Assembly (NCBI RefSeq): GCF_009762775.1
Contig: NZ_CP046401.1
Span: forward strand, 4,178,001-4,242,000
Source of the DNA: Maribellus comscasis
Lineage (GTDB): Bacteria > Bacteroidota > Bacteroidia > Bacteroidales > Prolixibacteraceae
DNA: 64,000 bases
Reading direction: 5' to 3'
Positions 1-9,461 of the stretch are shown here, in pieces. A program made the position numbers and the translations under genes. How positions within the stretch are numbered: position 1 is the first letter of the stretch; every line of letters begins with the position of its first letter. Below the pieces are notes generated by a model that searched no databases, had not been told where the DNA came from, and worked only from the letters and a program-made list of their open reading frames with translations.

Positions 1-501
1 TCCACTATTGCCAACGGGTGTATCATTAAATTTATATTCATGAACACGCTTATTCAGAGAAATATCAAATAGCACGGTAAACACTTTACCTGTTTTTTTG
101 TCCCGATCGTTAAAAAGGAATTGGTTCGCAGCATTATCAGGATTCCAGTAAAACATGGTACCCTGTTGTGGATTCCAACCCAAAGACTCATCTACTTTTT
201 CAATTTTATAATATTTCCCTTCAGGTTTGTCTAAATGTACCAGGCAAACGCCGGCAGGTTCACCTCCATCAGGGAGATGGTAGATAAAAGGTGTACTTAA
301 GGTAAGCAATCGTTTACCCGTTGAATTCCAGGGAATAGTTAATGATTGGCCTATATAACCAAATAAATGATGCAGGGGGCCGTTGGTTATTTGTCGAACG
401 GAAGTAGAAAAACTGGCAGAGTTATGTATTGCTGGAGCGGGGAGTCCTAAAATTGCAATACTTCCCAAAGCAGTTGTGTGTATAAAATCTCTTCTTTTCA
501 T
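1..501 (-). CDS. Tat-exported protein, possible beta-propeller, 3' part beyond window
   Basis: An open frame starts with ATG at 501 and stays open to base 1, so at least 167 residues are present and the C-terminus is missing. The N-terminus has a twin-arginine signal (MKRRDF followed by a short hydrophobic stretch and an APA site), which implies export in a folded state. The mature part is rich in short beta-like stretches such as GQSLTIPWNSTGKRLLTL and YIYHLPDGG-like segments. This resembles the WD40-like propellers of secreted Bacteroidota proteins, including oligogalacturonate-lyase relatives, but I cannot assign a family. It lies 94 bases downstream of the esterase gene on the same strand, so it is probably the next cistron of the sulfatase/phosphatase/esterase operon. 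The function is inferred from context only. Confidence 0.6.
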   Translation of the reverse strand, partial: MKRRDFIHTTALGSIAILGLPAPAIHNSASFSTSVRQITNGPLHHLFGYIGQSLTIPWNSTGKRLLTLSTPFIYHLPDGGEPAGVCLVHLDKPEGKYYKIEKVDESLGWNPQQGTMFYWNPDNAANQFLFNDRDKKTGKVFTVLFDISLNKRVHEYKFNDTPVGNSG

Positions 502-595
502 AACCTGTTATTTTATAGCCTGTAATTCCGGAAAGCAGGATGGCAATAATAGAAATGGTTTTCAAACGTGACCCAACATTCATTTCAGAAGATTA

Positions 596-1453
596 TCAGT
601 TTAACGAAGTAATCGTTTTTTCCAGCCATCTTTCAGCTAGTCCGGGCCAGGTCTCACCTGCCACATTACCCGGTCGCATTCCATATCCGTGGCCGCCTTC
701 CGGCAATAAGTGTAATTCAACGGGTACTTTTGCATCGCGCAAAGCAGTTGCGTAAACCAACGAACTGTTTCCTAAGCGGTCGTCGGCAGTTTGAAAAATA
801 AATGTGGGCGGAGTGTTTTCATTCACTTTTAATTCCGGAGTAAGATTTCGGTTTTCTCCCTGATCAAGATAAGCAGGGTAAATCAATAGCGCAAAATCAG
901 GTCGACAGGAAAGTTCGTCTTTTTCGTCAACTTTGGGGTATCTTTGTTTTTCATACAGGGTACTGGCGCGTGCACTTAAACTTCCGCCGGCCGAAAATCC
1001 CATCACACCCAGTTTATCCGGGTTTAGATTCCATTTTTCAGCCCGGTCTCTCATTATTCTTAGGGCTCGTTGTACATCCTGTAAAGCACCATCCTGTTTT
1101 TTGGGAACCCGGTATTGAAGTACTGCAGCTGTATATCCCAGTTTATTAAGCCACAGTGCAATTTCATATCCCTCTTTGTCGATGGCCAGAATATTGTATC
1201 CTCCACCCGGACAGACGACTACACCGGCGCCATTGTTATTGTCGCTGTTTGCCGGGAAAACTATCATTGCAGGATCGGTTATATCTGTTAAGCGTGTGAC
1301 ATCCCCGGAGGTATTGTCGGTAACAACAGGCTCGTGTTTGGCTTCTGTTTCACCGGGTACAACATCAGGCCAAAGTTTTATTATCACATTTTTTTGTGCC
1401 GAGGTTCCCATAAACAGTAAAAGTGCAATTGTGCAGTTTAGTAATGTTTTCAT
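596..1453 (-). CDS. secreted alpha/beta-hydrolase, acetyl-xylan-esterase-like
   Basis: This 285-residue protein has a signal peptide at residues 1-19 and an alpha/beta-hydrolase fold. The oxyanion-hole segment CPGGGY is at about residue 81 and the nucleophile elbow GFSAGG has Ser154. An Asp in TADDRLG (224/225) and His255 in GGHGYG complete a credible catalytic triad. The family contains bacterial carbohydrate esterases that remove acetyl groups from hemicellulose-like glycans in the periplasm or outside the cell, so deacetylation of the glycan handled by this locus is the likely role. It starts nine bases after the stop of the PhoD-like gene and is almost certainly co-transcribed with it and the sulfatase. 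The exact substrate cannot be read from sequence; a lipase or peptidase role is less likely given the neighbours. Confidence 0.85.
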   Translation of the reverse strand: MKTLLNCTIALLLFMGTSAQKNVIIKLWPDVVPGETEAKHEPVVTDNTSGDVTRLTDITDPAMIVFPANSDNNNGAGVVVCPGGGYNILAIDKEGYEIALWLNKLGYTAAVLQYRVPKKQDGALQDVQRALRIMRDRAEKWNLNPDKLGVMGFSAGGSLSARASTLYEKQRYPKVDEKDELSCRPDFALLIYPAYLDQGENRNLTPELKVNENTPPTFIFQTADDRLGNSSLVYATALRDAKVPVELHLLPEGGHGYGMRPGNVAGETWPGLAERWLEKTITSLN

Positions 1454-1462
1454 TTTAACGTT

Positions 1463-2938
1463 TTATTTTGTAAATATTTCTTCATGAACCATTTCCCCAT
1501 TAACATCGTAATGCTGGAAAGTAAGTTTTGGTTTTCCATTTTCCCGGGAAACCTCTCCCCGGAGAAAACCTCCTTTTACCCGCAAAAACCGATGCTCGGG
1601 GCGCAGATCTTCCTGATCCCATCCCCCGGCATGCATGTCAGCCCCGGCACCGCAGCTAAACTCCCAGAGATTTGTATCGGGCAGGTGTGTTACATATTGC
1701 CAATGACGATCGCCGTTACACAGATATACATTGTCAAATTGATTCAAAAAATTGCGTATTTGCTCCCCTTCGAAAGCGTATTTTGAGTTTGAATAATTAT
1801 CGTTTTTATTCTCGCGGTCGGGGCCTAAAACGGGATTGGCATTGATAATTACTTTAAACGTAGCATCCGATTCCTTTAATGTTTTAAATAACCAATCCAT
1901 TTGTTCCTTCCCATAAATGGTTTTTTCCGGCCCGTCCGGTATATTGTTGGAACTCCGGTAGTTTCTTCCTTCGGTAATCCAAATCTGCAGGTCTTTTCCC
2001 CAACGAATGGTTTTATAAAACTTGTTGTGATAAGGAAATTGTTCTTTTTCAAATATTTCAATGCCTCTGTCCCAGGGTACTGTCCCATAGGTTTGACCGG
2101 GCCAGGCATCATTTTTAAGTGCATCATGGTCGTCTTTCATAAAATAGGAGGTTACTTGTGTCCAGAATTTACGTTGCAGAGGAAGCGCGAATAAACGATC
2201 CCATTTAAAGCGCATCAATTCTTCAGTAAGCGCATAGGGTTCGGGTTTATCGTAATATTCAATATCGCCTGTGTGCACATAAAAATCAGGGAACATTTTT
2301 ATCATGGAATTGTAGATTTTGTGCCCGTCAGTTGTGTCCTTTCTCCAATAATCATGACAGGTAACGATACAAAATTCAATGTCCTCTTCTGTTTTTTCTG
2401 TTGGTGGCGTGCGGAAAGCACCTTCAGTTTTATCCGAAACTTTTGATTTGTTATTGAGCCTGGCTTCAATTTCAACAACATATTTTGTGTTGGGCCGGAG
2501 GTTCTCAAGTTGCCACTGGGTTGTATAGTTTTTTTTCTCATCAACGGCAATCCAATCGGTTTCTGTTTTGTTGTCAGAATTTAACAAAGGATAATAGATA
2601 AGTTTGACTTCACCTGGTGCACCAGGACAAGCACCAAGCATGTTGTCCAATGTCATTCCTTCCGGAATTTGTGCTTTATGAATTTTTTCGGGATGGGCTT
2701 CTTTATCCAATCGTCGGTGTTCTTCAGCCGAGGGGATAAGAAATTTTGTTCCATTGGTATTCCCTTCCGGGTTATGGGTCAGCCGTGTCCAGATTACGAT
2801 TGAACTTTGGTCAGCCCATCCATTGTGAAAGCCATTTCCAAAATAAGGCCCGTCGGTTTCTTTTTTGAGGCTGCACCCCAAAAACAGAAAGGCTAAAAAT
2901 ACCGTAAAAATGAAGCGTTGATTTATATTTAGTTTCAT
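1463..2938 (-). CDS. PhoD-like metallophosphoesterase lipoprotein
   Basis: The ATG at 2938 gives a 491-residue lipoprotein with lipobox FLFLGC (Cys22). A longer frame from 3067 would overlap the upstream sulfatase and has no signal, so it was rejected. An N-terminal Fn3-like PhoD domain contains the WADQSSIVIWTRL segment. The metallophosphatase core follows, with FCIVTCHDYW, VHTGDIEYYD, KDDHDALKND and a terminal NGDRHW, which supply the Asp, Asn and His metal ligands. PhoD enzymes hydrolyse phosphomonoesters or diesters using Fe/Ca. This protein should sit on the outer membrane or in the periplasm. Thirteen bases separate it from the sulfatase stop and nine from the esterase start, so the three form an operon. 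Whether it acts on a phosphate or a sulfate ester of the glycan is unknown. Confidence 0.85.
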   Translation of the reverse strand: MKLNINQRFIFTVFLAFLFLGCSLKKETDGPYFGNGFHNGWADQSSIVIWTRLTHNPEGNTNGTKFLIPSAEEHRRLDKEAHPEKIHKAQIPEGMTLDNMLGACPGAPGEVKLIYYPLLNSDNKTETDWIAVDEKKNYTTQWQLENLRPNTKYVVEIEARLNNKSKVSDKTEGAFRTPPTEKTEEDIEFCIVTCHDYWRKDTTDGHKIYNSMIKMFPDFYVHTGDIEYYDKPEPYALTEELMRFKWDRLFALPLQRKFWTQVTSYFMKDDHDALKNDAWPGQTYGTVPWDRGIEIFEKEQFPYHNKFYKTIRWGKDLQIWITEGRNYRSSNNIPDGPEKTIYGKEQMDWLFKTLKESDATFKVIINANPVLGPDRENKNDNYSNSKYAFEGEQIRNFLNQFDNVYLCNGDRHWQYVTHLPDTNLWEFSCGAGADMHAGGWDQEDLRPEHRFLRVKGGFLRGEVSRENGKPKLTFQHYDVNGEMVHEEIFTK

Positions 2939-2951
2939 TTTAGTTGTTTTT

Positions 2952-4499
2952 TCATTCGTTCTTTTCAATTTGACTGGATTTCCATTCCTCGAAAAGCTGC
3001 TCCATCTCTTTAACTTTTTCAGGATTACTATTGGCAAGGTTTTTTGTTTCGGTCGGATCCTGCTCAATATTATACAGATCCCATGGTTCCTCCAATCCTT
3101 CTTTGACTATTTTCCATGAATCGGAATAAACTGCTTTTCCCCGGCGCCATTCCCAAAAAATGGGCTTTTCTCTGCTTGTTTTTTCTCCGTTGAGAACCGG
3201 AAGTAAACTAACTCCCTGCATAGGTGTTATTTTTTGGTTGTTAAATTCCGCTGGGTAAGTAGCTCCCGTAATATCCACTACCGTGGCCATGATATCGATA
3301 AAATGCCCGGGGAATTCAGAAAATGTTTTAGGTGTGATTTTTCCCGGCCACCATGCAATCAATGGGGTGTTGATGCCTCCTTCATAGCTGAAGTTTTTAT
3401 AAAAACGGAAAGGAGTATTTCCTACATTTGCCCAATTTTCGCCAAGCGACGACCACCGGGTCATCGTCCCAATCTCTCCGTAATCGTCCTCTATATGTAC
3501 CATTTCAGCCGATGCTCCGTTGTCGGATACAAACAGGATAAGCGTATTTTCATCTTTCTTTGTTTCTTTTAGTTTCGCAAGCAACCGACCGATGTTTTGA
3601 TCCATTCGGTCGATCATCGCTGCATAAACTTCCATTTTACGGATTTCATCGTTTTGAATGGAATCTGCTAAATCTTCCCAGTTGTCATAAGTAGGAGCAG
3701 ACAAACTGTATGAATCATCAATTAGGCCGATTTGAAGTTGTTTTTGATACCGTTGGTTGCGGATTTTTTCATAGCCTGCATCGTATTTCCCTTTATATTT
3801 GGCAATATCTTCCGGCCAGGCCATTAATGGGTCGTGTGGCGCGTTGAAAGCAAGGTAAAGGAAAAATGGCTTGTTTTCATTTTTATATTCATCTAACCAG
3901 CCCAACGCATAATTTGTAAAATAATCGGTTGTGTAAAAGTCTTTCGCTTCCGGCGTGTAAGGATGATACATTACAGAGTCGATACACCACCAACGTTGGG
4001 TTTTATTTCCGGGTTTTCCTTTGCGCGCCGGTGCACCTTCACCCGGCCGTTGGTCGCCCGGATTAAAATAGTTACAGGCACCGTCTTTTAGACCATAGTA
4101 TCGGTCAAAACCCCGGGTAAAAGGATTTTCCAAACCGTGATGTTTCCCTGACCAAAGTGTTCGGTAACCCGCTGTACGAAGAACTTCTCCCAGCGTAACT
4201 GCATTGGTGATGGGGTTGGTGTGTGTGTTGGAATAACCGTTTTGCTGTGCATAAACTCCGGTAAGCAAGCATGCTCTTAAAGGGAAACATTTTGATGTAT
4301 TATGAAACCTGGTGAATCGTATTCCACCTTCTCCCAGCTTGTCGAGGTTAGGGGTCTGTACTTCGCTACCGTAACATCCGATATCCGACCAGCCCAAATC
4401 GTCGGCACTGATTAATATAATGTTTGGTTTTGGTTGTTCTTTTTTGCAGGATAAAACGATTAAGACACAAAAAAGAAAAATAGATATTTTTTGGCACAT
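2952..4499 (-). CDS. sulfatase (S1 family) lipoprotein
   Basis: This 515-residue formylglycine-dependent sulfatase has a lipoprotein signal (IVLSC, Cys18). The metal-binding ILISADDLGWSD segment at about residues 29-40 and the active-site motif CFPLRACLLTG with Cys71 are both present. Cys71 is the residue expected to be oxidised to formylglycine by an anaerobic sulfatase-maturating enzyme. The fourth motif position is Leu, not the usual Ser or Ala. GKHHG and FVSDNGAS supply further active-site residues. These enzymes remove sulfate from polysaccharides or oligosaccharides in the periplasm. It is the first gene of an operon with a PhoD-like enzyme and an esterase. No maturase gene lies in this window. 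Assignment to the S1 family is firm; the sulfated sugar is not known. Confidence 0.92.
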   Translation of the reverse strand: MCQKISIFLFCVLIVLSCKKEQPKPNIILISADDLGWSDIGCYGSEVQTPNLDKLGEGGIRFTRFHNTSKCFPLRACLLTGVYAQQNGYSNTHTNPITNAVTLGEVLRTAGYRTLWSGKHHGLENPFTRGFDRYYGLKDGACNYFNPGDQRPGEGAPARKGKPGNKTQRWWCIDSVMYHPYTPEAKDFYTTDYFTNYALGWLDEYKNENKPFFLYLAFNAPHDPLMAWPEDIAKYKGKYDAGYEKIRNQRYQKQLQIGLIDDSYSLSAPTYDNWEDLADSIQNDEIRKMEVYAAMIDRMDQNIGRLLAKLKETKKDENTLILFVSDNGASAEMVHIEDDYGEIGTMTRWSSLGENWANVGNTPFRFYKNFSYEGGINTPLIAWWPGKITPKTFSEFPGHFIDIMATVVDITGATYPAEFNNQKITPMQGVSLLPVLNGEKTSREKPIFWEWRRGKAVYSDSWKIVKEGLEEPWDLYNIEQDPTETKNLANSNPEKVKEMEQLFEEWKSSQIEKNE

Positions 4500-4531
4500 A
4501 TCCGTTGGTTTAGTTTTTATTGTTGTTGTTT

Positions 4532-4539
4532 CAAATGTA
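4532..4539 (-). promoter_or_regulatory. -7 promoter box for the sulfatase operon
   Basis: The minus strand reads TACATTTG, an exact match to the Bacteroidota TAnnTTTG -7 element. It ends about 33 bases before the sulfatase ATG at 4499. No convincing -33 TTG at normal spacing was found, so the site is plausible but not proven. Confidence 0.4.
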
Positions 4540-4574
4540 TAAAATAAAGCGACAAAATTTCTGTCATCTTCTGT

Positions 4575-6083
4575 TTAAGGTGGTGTTAACTTTTTATATG
4601 GCAGTGTGTATTTTTCCAATATGTTGCCGAACTGATCGATTAGCCTGAAAGTAACAGCAGGTGTATCCTCTTGAATGTCAAAAGTAAATTCACCAAAGGC
4701 AACGGCCGCTGTTCCGTGATACCCAAATAACTGGTTTGTACTGTCTTTGGCCATCGCATCAGGCCCCGGAACACCTCCAAGCGAAGCAGCCTCAAATTCA
4801 TAAAGTTTAAATCCCGATGGCCGGGGAATTGTAAATCCGCGTGCTCCGTGCCGATCGCCGCTAATTAATAAAACGCCGGAGATATTTTCTGATTCAATAA
4901 AAGCAAAAATCTCTTCTCGTGCTTTTGTATCCCAGGTTCCCCATGAATCCTTTCCATTACTAACATAGTCGCTCCACATGGTGCCGCTGCTAATAATTTT
5001 AAACGGAGCTTCGGAGTTTTTTAACGTTTTTTTTAACCATGTGAGTTGTTCCGGGCCCAGATACGATCCGTACCGGCCTCTTTGTCCGTTTTCCCGGCAT
5101 GAGCGGGTATCGAGCATTATTATTTCCACAGGACCGATACGTGAGTTAAAATAAATACCTGGCTTTTTGTTTTCCGGGTTGTTCCAATTCTGCTGCCATA
5201 CCGCCCTGGCTGCTTCGCGGTCTGCCGTGGTAAATCCTTTAGGGGTACCACTAAGGTCATTATTATAATAGTCGTGATCATCCCAGGAAGTATAGAGTGG
5301 AACATTTGCTGCGAGCTCCTTCCACGGTTTTGAAATATCACGAAGCATATAATCAGATCTGTGCAAATTAATTCGGTTCTCCCTGTCGTCCACTGCAATA
5401 TCTCCCAGAAGCATCATCGCCTGAGGCTCTCTTTTTAGAATTTGATTGATTAGATTGGGATTGTGTAAACCTATTTTATGAAAACATGATCCAAAGGCTA
5501 TCCTGAAACTATTTTTTTCGCCGGAAGCGGGTGCGGTAGTAAAGCTGCCCTCTGCAACTCCTTTCCCATTTGTGTAAACTGTATATTCGTATTCGGTAGC
5601 GGAAGACAGACCGTCCAATATAATTCTTTGCTCTACGCCTGGTTCAACCGAATTTTTTATATATGATTTTTCATCGCTGCTTCCCGATTTTTTTACTTTC
5701 ACAACCAAAGGTTCTGAGGTCGATGGACGTATCCAAATGTTAACACTGTTTTCGCTTAATTTTCCAAGCATGGGGCCGCCCATTATTGGTAAATTGTTTT
5801 TCCGGGCAGCCGCAATAATCCCGGGATTTGTAAAATCAGCATCCGGTGTACCCAAAAAAACAGAACGAGCATCAAAATAAAACTGCCTGATGTTTTCAGG
5901 TAAAAGTCCGTAACTGTCAAGTAACCTGGTATCGATATCCAAATTTCCAACATGTGCTTCAGGAAGTGTAACCCTATAACGCGGAACGATGGTATCGCTT
6001 TCGGAACCAAAGCAGTTCGTGCTGTCGAAAAGTAAAATTGAAAGGAAGAAGCAGCATTGAAACAGAATAGTGTATTTATTCAT
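4575..6083 (-). CDS. PhoD-like alkaline phosphatase/phosphodiesterase, secreted
   Basis: This 502-residue protein has an N-terminal signal peptide (about residues 1-26). About 90 residues of unassigned sequence follow, then a PhoD N-terminal Fn3-like domain (GGPMLGKLSENSVNIWIRPS) and the metallophosphatase domain. Core motifs are IAFGSCFH, LLGDIAVDD, SWDDHDYYNND and ISGDRHGAR, which match the metal and phosphate ligands of the alkaline phosphatase D family. It is the second PhoD-like gene within 5 kb, and each lies beside a sulfatase. The upstream sulfatase stops 124 bases before its start and the next sulfatase starts 75 bases after its stop. The enzyme probably acts in the periplasm. The substrate is unknown and could be a phosphorylated or otherwise esterified glycan fragment. 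Confidence 0.85.
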   Translation of the reverse strand: MNKYTILFQCCFFLSILLFDSTNCFGSESDTIVPRYRVTLPEAHVGNLDIDTRLLDSYGLLPENIRQFYFDARSVFLGTPDADFTNPGIIAAARKNNLPIMGGPMLGKLSENSVNIWIRPSTSEPLVVKVKKSGSSDEKSYIKNSVEPGVEQRIILDGLSSATEYEYTVYTNGKGVAEGSFTTAPASGEKNSFRIAFGSCFHKIGLHNPNLINQILKREPQAMMLLGDIAVDDRENRINLHRSDYMLRDISKPWKELAANVPLYTSWDDHDYYNNDLSGTPKGFTTADREAARAVWQQNWNNPENKKPGIYFNSRIGPVEIIMLDTRSCRENGQRGRYGSYLGPEQLTWLKKTLKNSEAPFKIISSGTMWSDYVSNGKDSWGTWDTKAREEIFAFIESENISGVLLISGDRHGARGFTIPRPSGFKLYEFEAASLGGVPGPDAMAKDSTNQLFGYHGTAAVAFGEFTFDIQEDTPAVTFRLIDQFGNILEKYTLPYKKLTPP

Positions 6084-6207
6084 TGTTTGTTCTTTTGTAG
6101 ATTAGATCTTGTCTAATTTAGTAACCAGGAGGAGACTAATCTTGTAAAGACGGGTCTTTTCCGGGAAAACTTATCTCAAAGATCATAAATTTTTATTTTA
6201 TACCTTA

Positions 6208-7548
6208 TTATTTCTTGTATTCAGCGGGTTGTTTAAAATAGTGAGGTGGTGTTTCATCCAATTTTTGCTGAAACATTTCCCAATACTTTAATTCTTTATT
6301 TGTCAAATCATTTTTTTGAATGGGGTTCTTTTCCAATTCATCTTTTTTAAGGCTGTAAAATCTGCCATCATTATACAATTTATATTCCTTGTTTCTGATA
6401 AACCTTCCATACCAACGTTCAGATCCGCCTCCTTTTAGAGGATCATAATGAATAAAAATAGTTTTCCGGTTCTCCTGTTTATCTCCAAGGATTAAAGGTG
6501 CTAAACTTTTTCCATCGGTATATGCAGGTACTGGAATACCGGCAAGTTCTGCCAACGTCGGAAGAAAATCACTAAATTCAAAAAGTTCACTGTACTTAAA
6601 ACCTTTTTCTATAATTTTTGGACTATAAATAAGTAAAGGCACATGAGTTCCTGCGTTGGGCATTGTGCCTTTACCTCCATGATAAGGGCCGTTTACTGTT
6701 TGAGTAACAATCTTGTAGTTTGTTCCATTGTCGCAGGTAAATATAAAAATGGTGTTTTCTGCTAGCTCCAATTCCTCTAATCGGGAGATAAGTTTATTGA
6801 TAATCTTATCAGTGTACTCTACCATATCCTTAAAAAAACGATTGTTTTGCTTGTATCTGAGATTTTTATCTGACCATTCTTTTGAATCAGGTGTAGGAAC
6901 AAACGGGTCATGCACCAATATCATCGGGTAATAGAGAAAAAAAGGCTTGTCTTTATTTTTTTCAATAAAATCCAATGCATAATTGCTAACTATATCAGGT
7001 CCGTAAGCATCTTCCAGTCCTTCCAGCTGTTTGCCATTTTGAAAAAGTTTTGGACTGGCATAACGATGTTCTGAATCGCCCAGAAAATTCCACAGGCAGT
7101 ATTCATCAAAACCAAAGTGGTAGGGGCGATGTAGCATTTCTTCTGTTTGAGTTTCGAATTTGGTTTTAAGGCCATTTAATTGCCATTTACCTACAACACA
7201 GGTTTTATACCCTGCTTTTTTTAGCAAATTCCCTATTGTTTGCTCGTTGATGTCGAGATATCCGAAAGCTTTATAATTTCGGTAATTGTATTTTCCTGTC
7301 ATTAGCTTTACCCGCGATGGTGTACATAAGGGTTGAGAAAAAGCATAGGTGAATTTTATTCCTTCCGCTGATAGTTTATCAAGAAACGGCGTATGATATG
7401 ACACACATCCGTTGGAACTCAAACATTCAAAGCCCATGTCGTCGGCCATCACTAAAATAATATTTGGTTTTTGCTCTTCTGATTCTGAGGCTATTACCAT
7501 TAATTCGGAACTTAAAAAAAGGATGAAGAAAAGAACGTATTTTTTCAT
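6208..7548 (-). CDS. sulfatase (S1 family), secreted
   Basis: Using the ATG at 7548, this is a 446-residue sulfatase with signal peptide MKKYVLFFILFLSS. The frame can be extended to 7572, but the extra eight residues precede the charged start of the signal and were not used. The metal-binding ILVMADDMGFE segment lies at about residues 30-41 and the canonical CTPSR motif has Cys75. GKWQLNG and FTCDNGTNY carry other conserved catalytic residues. The shorter length and organisation resemble arylsulfatase A-type exo-sulfatases. It follows SusD by 141 bases on the same strand and probably belongs to the SusC/SusD transcript. It should remove sulfate from glycan fragments imported by that transporter. 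Sugar position and identity cannot be predicted from the sequence alone. Confidence 0.9.
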   Translation of the reverse strand: MKKYVLFFILFLSSELMVIASESEEQKPNIILVMADDMGFECLSSNGCVSYHTPFLDKLSAEGIKFTYAFSQPLCTPSRVKLMTGKYNYRNYKAFGYLDINEQTIGNLLKKAGYKTCVVGKWQLNGLKTKFETQTEEMLHRPYHFGFDEYCLWNFLGDSEHRYASPKLFQNGKQLEGLEDAYGPDIVSNYALDFIEKNKDKPFFLYYPMILVHDPFVPTPDSKEWSDKNLRYKQNNRFFKDMVEYTDKIINKLISRLEELELAENTIFIFTCDNGTNYKIVTQTVNGPYHGGKGTMPNAGTHVPLLIYSPKIIEKGFKYSELFEFSDFLPTLAELAGIPVPAYTDGKSLAPLILGDKQENRKTIFIHYDPLKGGGSERWYGRFIRNKEYKLYNDGRFYSLKKDELEKNPIQKNDLTNKELKYWEMFQQKLDETPPHYFKQPAEYKK

Positions 7549-7689
7549 TAATAAGTTATTTATTATTAACATGAGGTGTGTTTTTATTCCATTCTAAAAG
7601 GACGTTGCCTTTAACCTTGGTATTAAATAAATCTGAACTACTTGTCAAATGAATGATAAGCAGTTCAGAAGTATTAATCTTTTTAACTA

Positions 7690-9450
7690 TTAATAGCCCG
7701 GGTTTTGTTGTAAATCGCCCTCCAGATTTTTTTCAATCTCGCTGTAGGGTATGGGCCAAAGGTTGTTATAATCATTATAGCTTGGACCATTTACCGGATT
7801 GTATTTTTTTGTTCTCTCTACCAGTTTTCCAAGTCTGGCCAGTGTTAAAACCCTGAATTCTTCGGCATATAATTCTCTTGCTCTTTCATCGAGAATGTAG
7901 TCGATATCCACATCACCCGCATCTATTAAAGGTGCCTGAGCTCTGTTTCGCACTGTGTTTATGTCGTCTGCAGCTTTTTGTGTTTCACTCATTCCAAAAT
8001 AAGCTTCAGCCCTCAGTAGGTAGGTTTCGGAGAGACGGATGCCATAAACATCTCTAAATGCAACATGGCTCCACGAGAGTCCTCCTTCCACAACAGGATC
8101 TTGCAGGAATGCTTCAGCAGGTTGTTTTCCGGGGGTGGATGTTTTAGTAAGCCAGGGATACATGTTTCGCGTAGTATCATTCAAGCTGGCCATTCGTATT
8201 GGGAGATTGTCTTTAAATAGCCATTTCCCATTATGATCACTTGCTGGATTCCTCACAATAAAATCTCTGAATATATTCGCCATCGAATTACGGAGGTCCT
8301 GCTCGTATCCGCTTTTTTCCCAAAGTGTTTCATAAAAATAGTGAGTAGGACGCAAAAAACCGGAACTACGTCCGGCAGCATATGCATTCGGATTCGGGAC
8401 CAATGTGCTTGTAGACCCGTCGTTATTTTCAATTTTTGCCTGCCAGGCACGTGGAGCAAGAAGTCTCTCCAGATATGGGCCTCCATATCCGTCTCCTCCT
8501 CCCGGAATATTGTATTCATATTCCAAAACCCAAATGGCTTCTGTATTCCCGGTAGAACGATTCTGATTACCCTGACGGAATAGATCCCAGTATACATCTG
8601 TGTCAAATTCACCCTGTGTCACCCAGGCTTTCTCGTCTTTTCTGGCTCCAAAGCGTTCGGTCATTAGTGCCGTGGACGGATGGTCAATTACAGAGGAAGC
8701 TGCATCAACCGCGTCCTGCCATTTTTCAAGGGATATGTAAACTTCTGATAACATATGAAGTGCTACAAGATTGCTAATCCGGTAATCCGCCACTTCGTCA
8801 ATATTTTCCAGATTGTCTGCGGCATTCTTTAAATCTGTTGCTGCCTGCTGATAAACCTCTTCTCGCGGAGATGTTACGTAGTCTCTTTTGGGCGATTTTG
8901 TTTCTTCTAAAGTAATCGGTACGTTTCCATAAAGATTGGCCAGCATTTTATACATATAACCTCTGAAAAATTTTGCTTCTGAAGCAAAGTAAACTTTCTC
9001 TTCGGCAGTTAATTCATTGTCATCAGATGCAGATCTTTCAATAATAGCATTTGCATCATAGATTATTCGATATGCAGGTTCCCAAAGTGCATCATAAACC
9101 AATGCATCATTCGTTGGGAGTAAGATGGACGCTAAATCAGTATCGAATCCCATGTCTTTGTGAATATGAAAAATATCGGTAGCCTGGAAACCTGCATTTG
9201 GAAAATCACCAGCAGAGGCACTGCTAAAGAAATTATCTCTTACACGTGCATACAAGTTCATTACCGCAGCCTCATAATCATTACTTGTAATATAAGAGTT
9301 TTCAGGGCTGTAAAAGTCAACGGGTTCGGTTTTCAGGAATTCATCTTCGTTACATGAAAAATGAATTATAGCAAGAAATAGAAATAAAATGACCGCACTC
9401 AAGATTTTATCAGTACTTATCCTTCTAAAATATTTATTATTGGATTTCAT
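7690..9450 (-). CDS. SusD/RagB-family glycan-binding lipoprotein
   Basis: This 586-residue outer-membrane lipoprotein has Cys33 as the probable acylation site (HFSC), followed by the NEDEFLKTEP type start seen in SusD proteins. The middle contains the tetratricopeptide-like helices of the family (AKFFRGYMYKMLANLYG). The C-terminus has the hallmark RLSETYLLRAEAYFG and VRNRAQAPLI segments. SusD proteins sit over the SusC channel and bind the oligosaccharide. The gene starts 11 bases after the SusC stop, so the pair is co-transcribed. The glycan is not predictable from SusD sequence. The sulfatases and fucosidase nearby point to a sulfated, fucose-containing polymer. Confidence 0.93.
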   Translation of the reverse strand: MKSNNKYFRRISTDKILSAVILFLFLAIIHFSCNEDEFLKTEPVDFYSPENSYITSNDYEAAVMNLYARVRDNFFSSASAGDFPNAGFQATDIFHIHKDMGFDTDLASILLPTNDALVYDALWEPAYRIIYDANAIIERSASDDNELTAEEKVYFASEAKFFRGYMYKMLANLYGNVPITLEETKSPKRDYVTSPREEVYQQAATDLKNAADNLENIDEVADYRISNLVALHMLSEVYISLEKWQDAVDAASSVIDHPSTALMTERFGARKDEKAWVTQGEFDTDVYWDLFRQGNQNRSTGNTEAIWVLEYEYNIPGGGDGYGGPYLERLLAPRAWQAKIENNDGSTSTLVPNPNAYAAGRSSGFLRPTHYFYETLWEKSGYEQDLRNSMANIFRDFIVRNPASDHNGKWLFKDNLPIRMASLNDTTRNMYPWLTKTSTPGKQPAEAFLQDPVVEGGLSWSHVAFRDVYGIRLSETYLLRAEAYFGMSETQKAADDINTVRNRAQAPLIDAGDVDIDYILDERARELYAEEFRVLTLARLGKLVERTKKYNPVNGPSYNDYNNLWPIPYSEIEKNLEGDLQQNPGY

Positions 9451-9461
9451 CGTCTTAATTT

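Noticed and set aside
6100..6117. ATTAGA-TCTTG-TCTAAT repeat upstream of the second PhoD-like gene
   Set aside because: The arms are only six bases and not followed by a T-run. It may be chance in AT-rich DNA.
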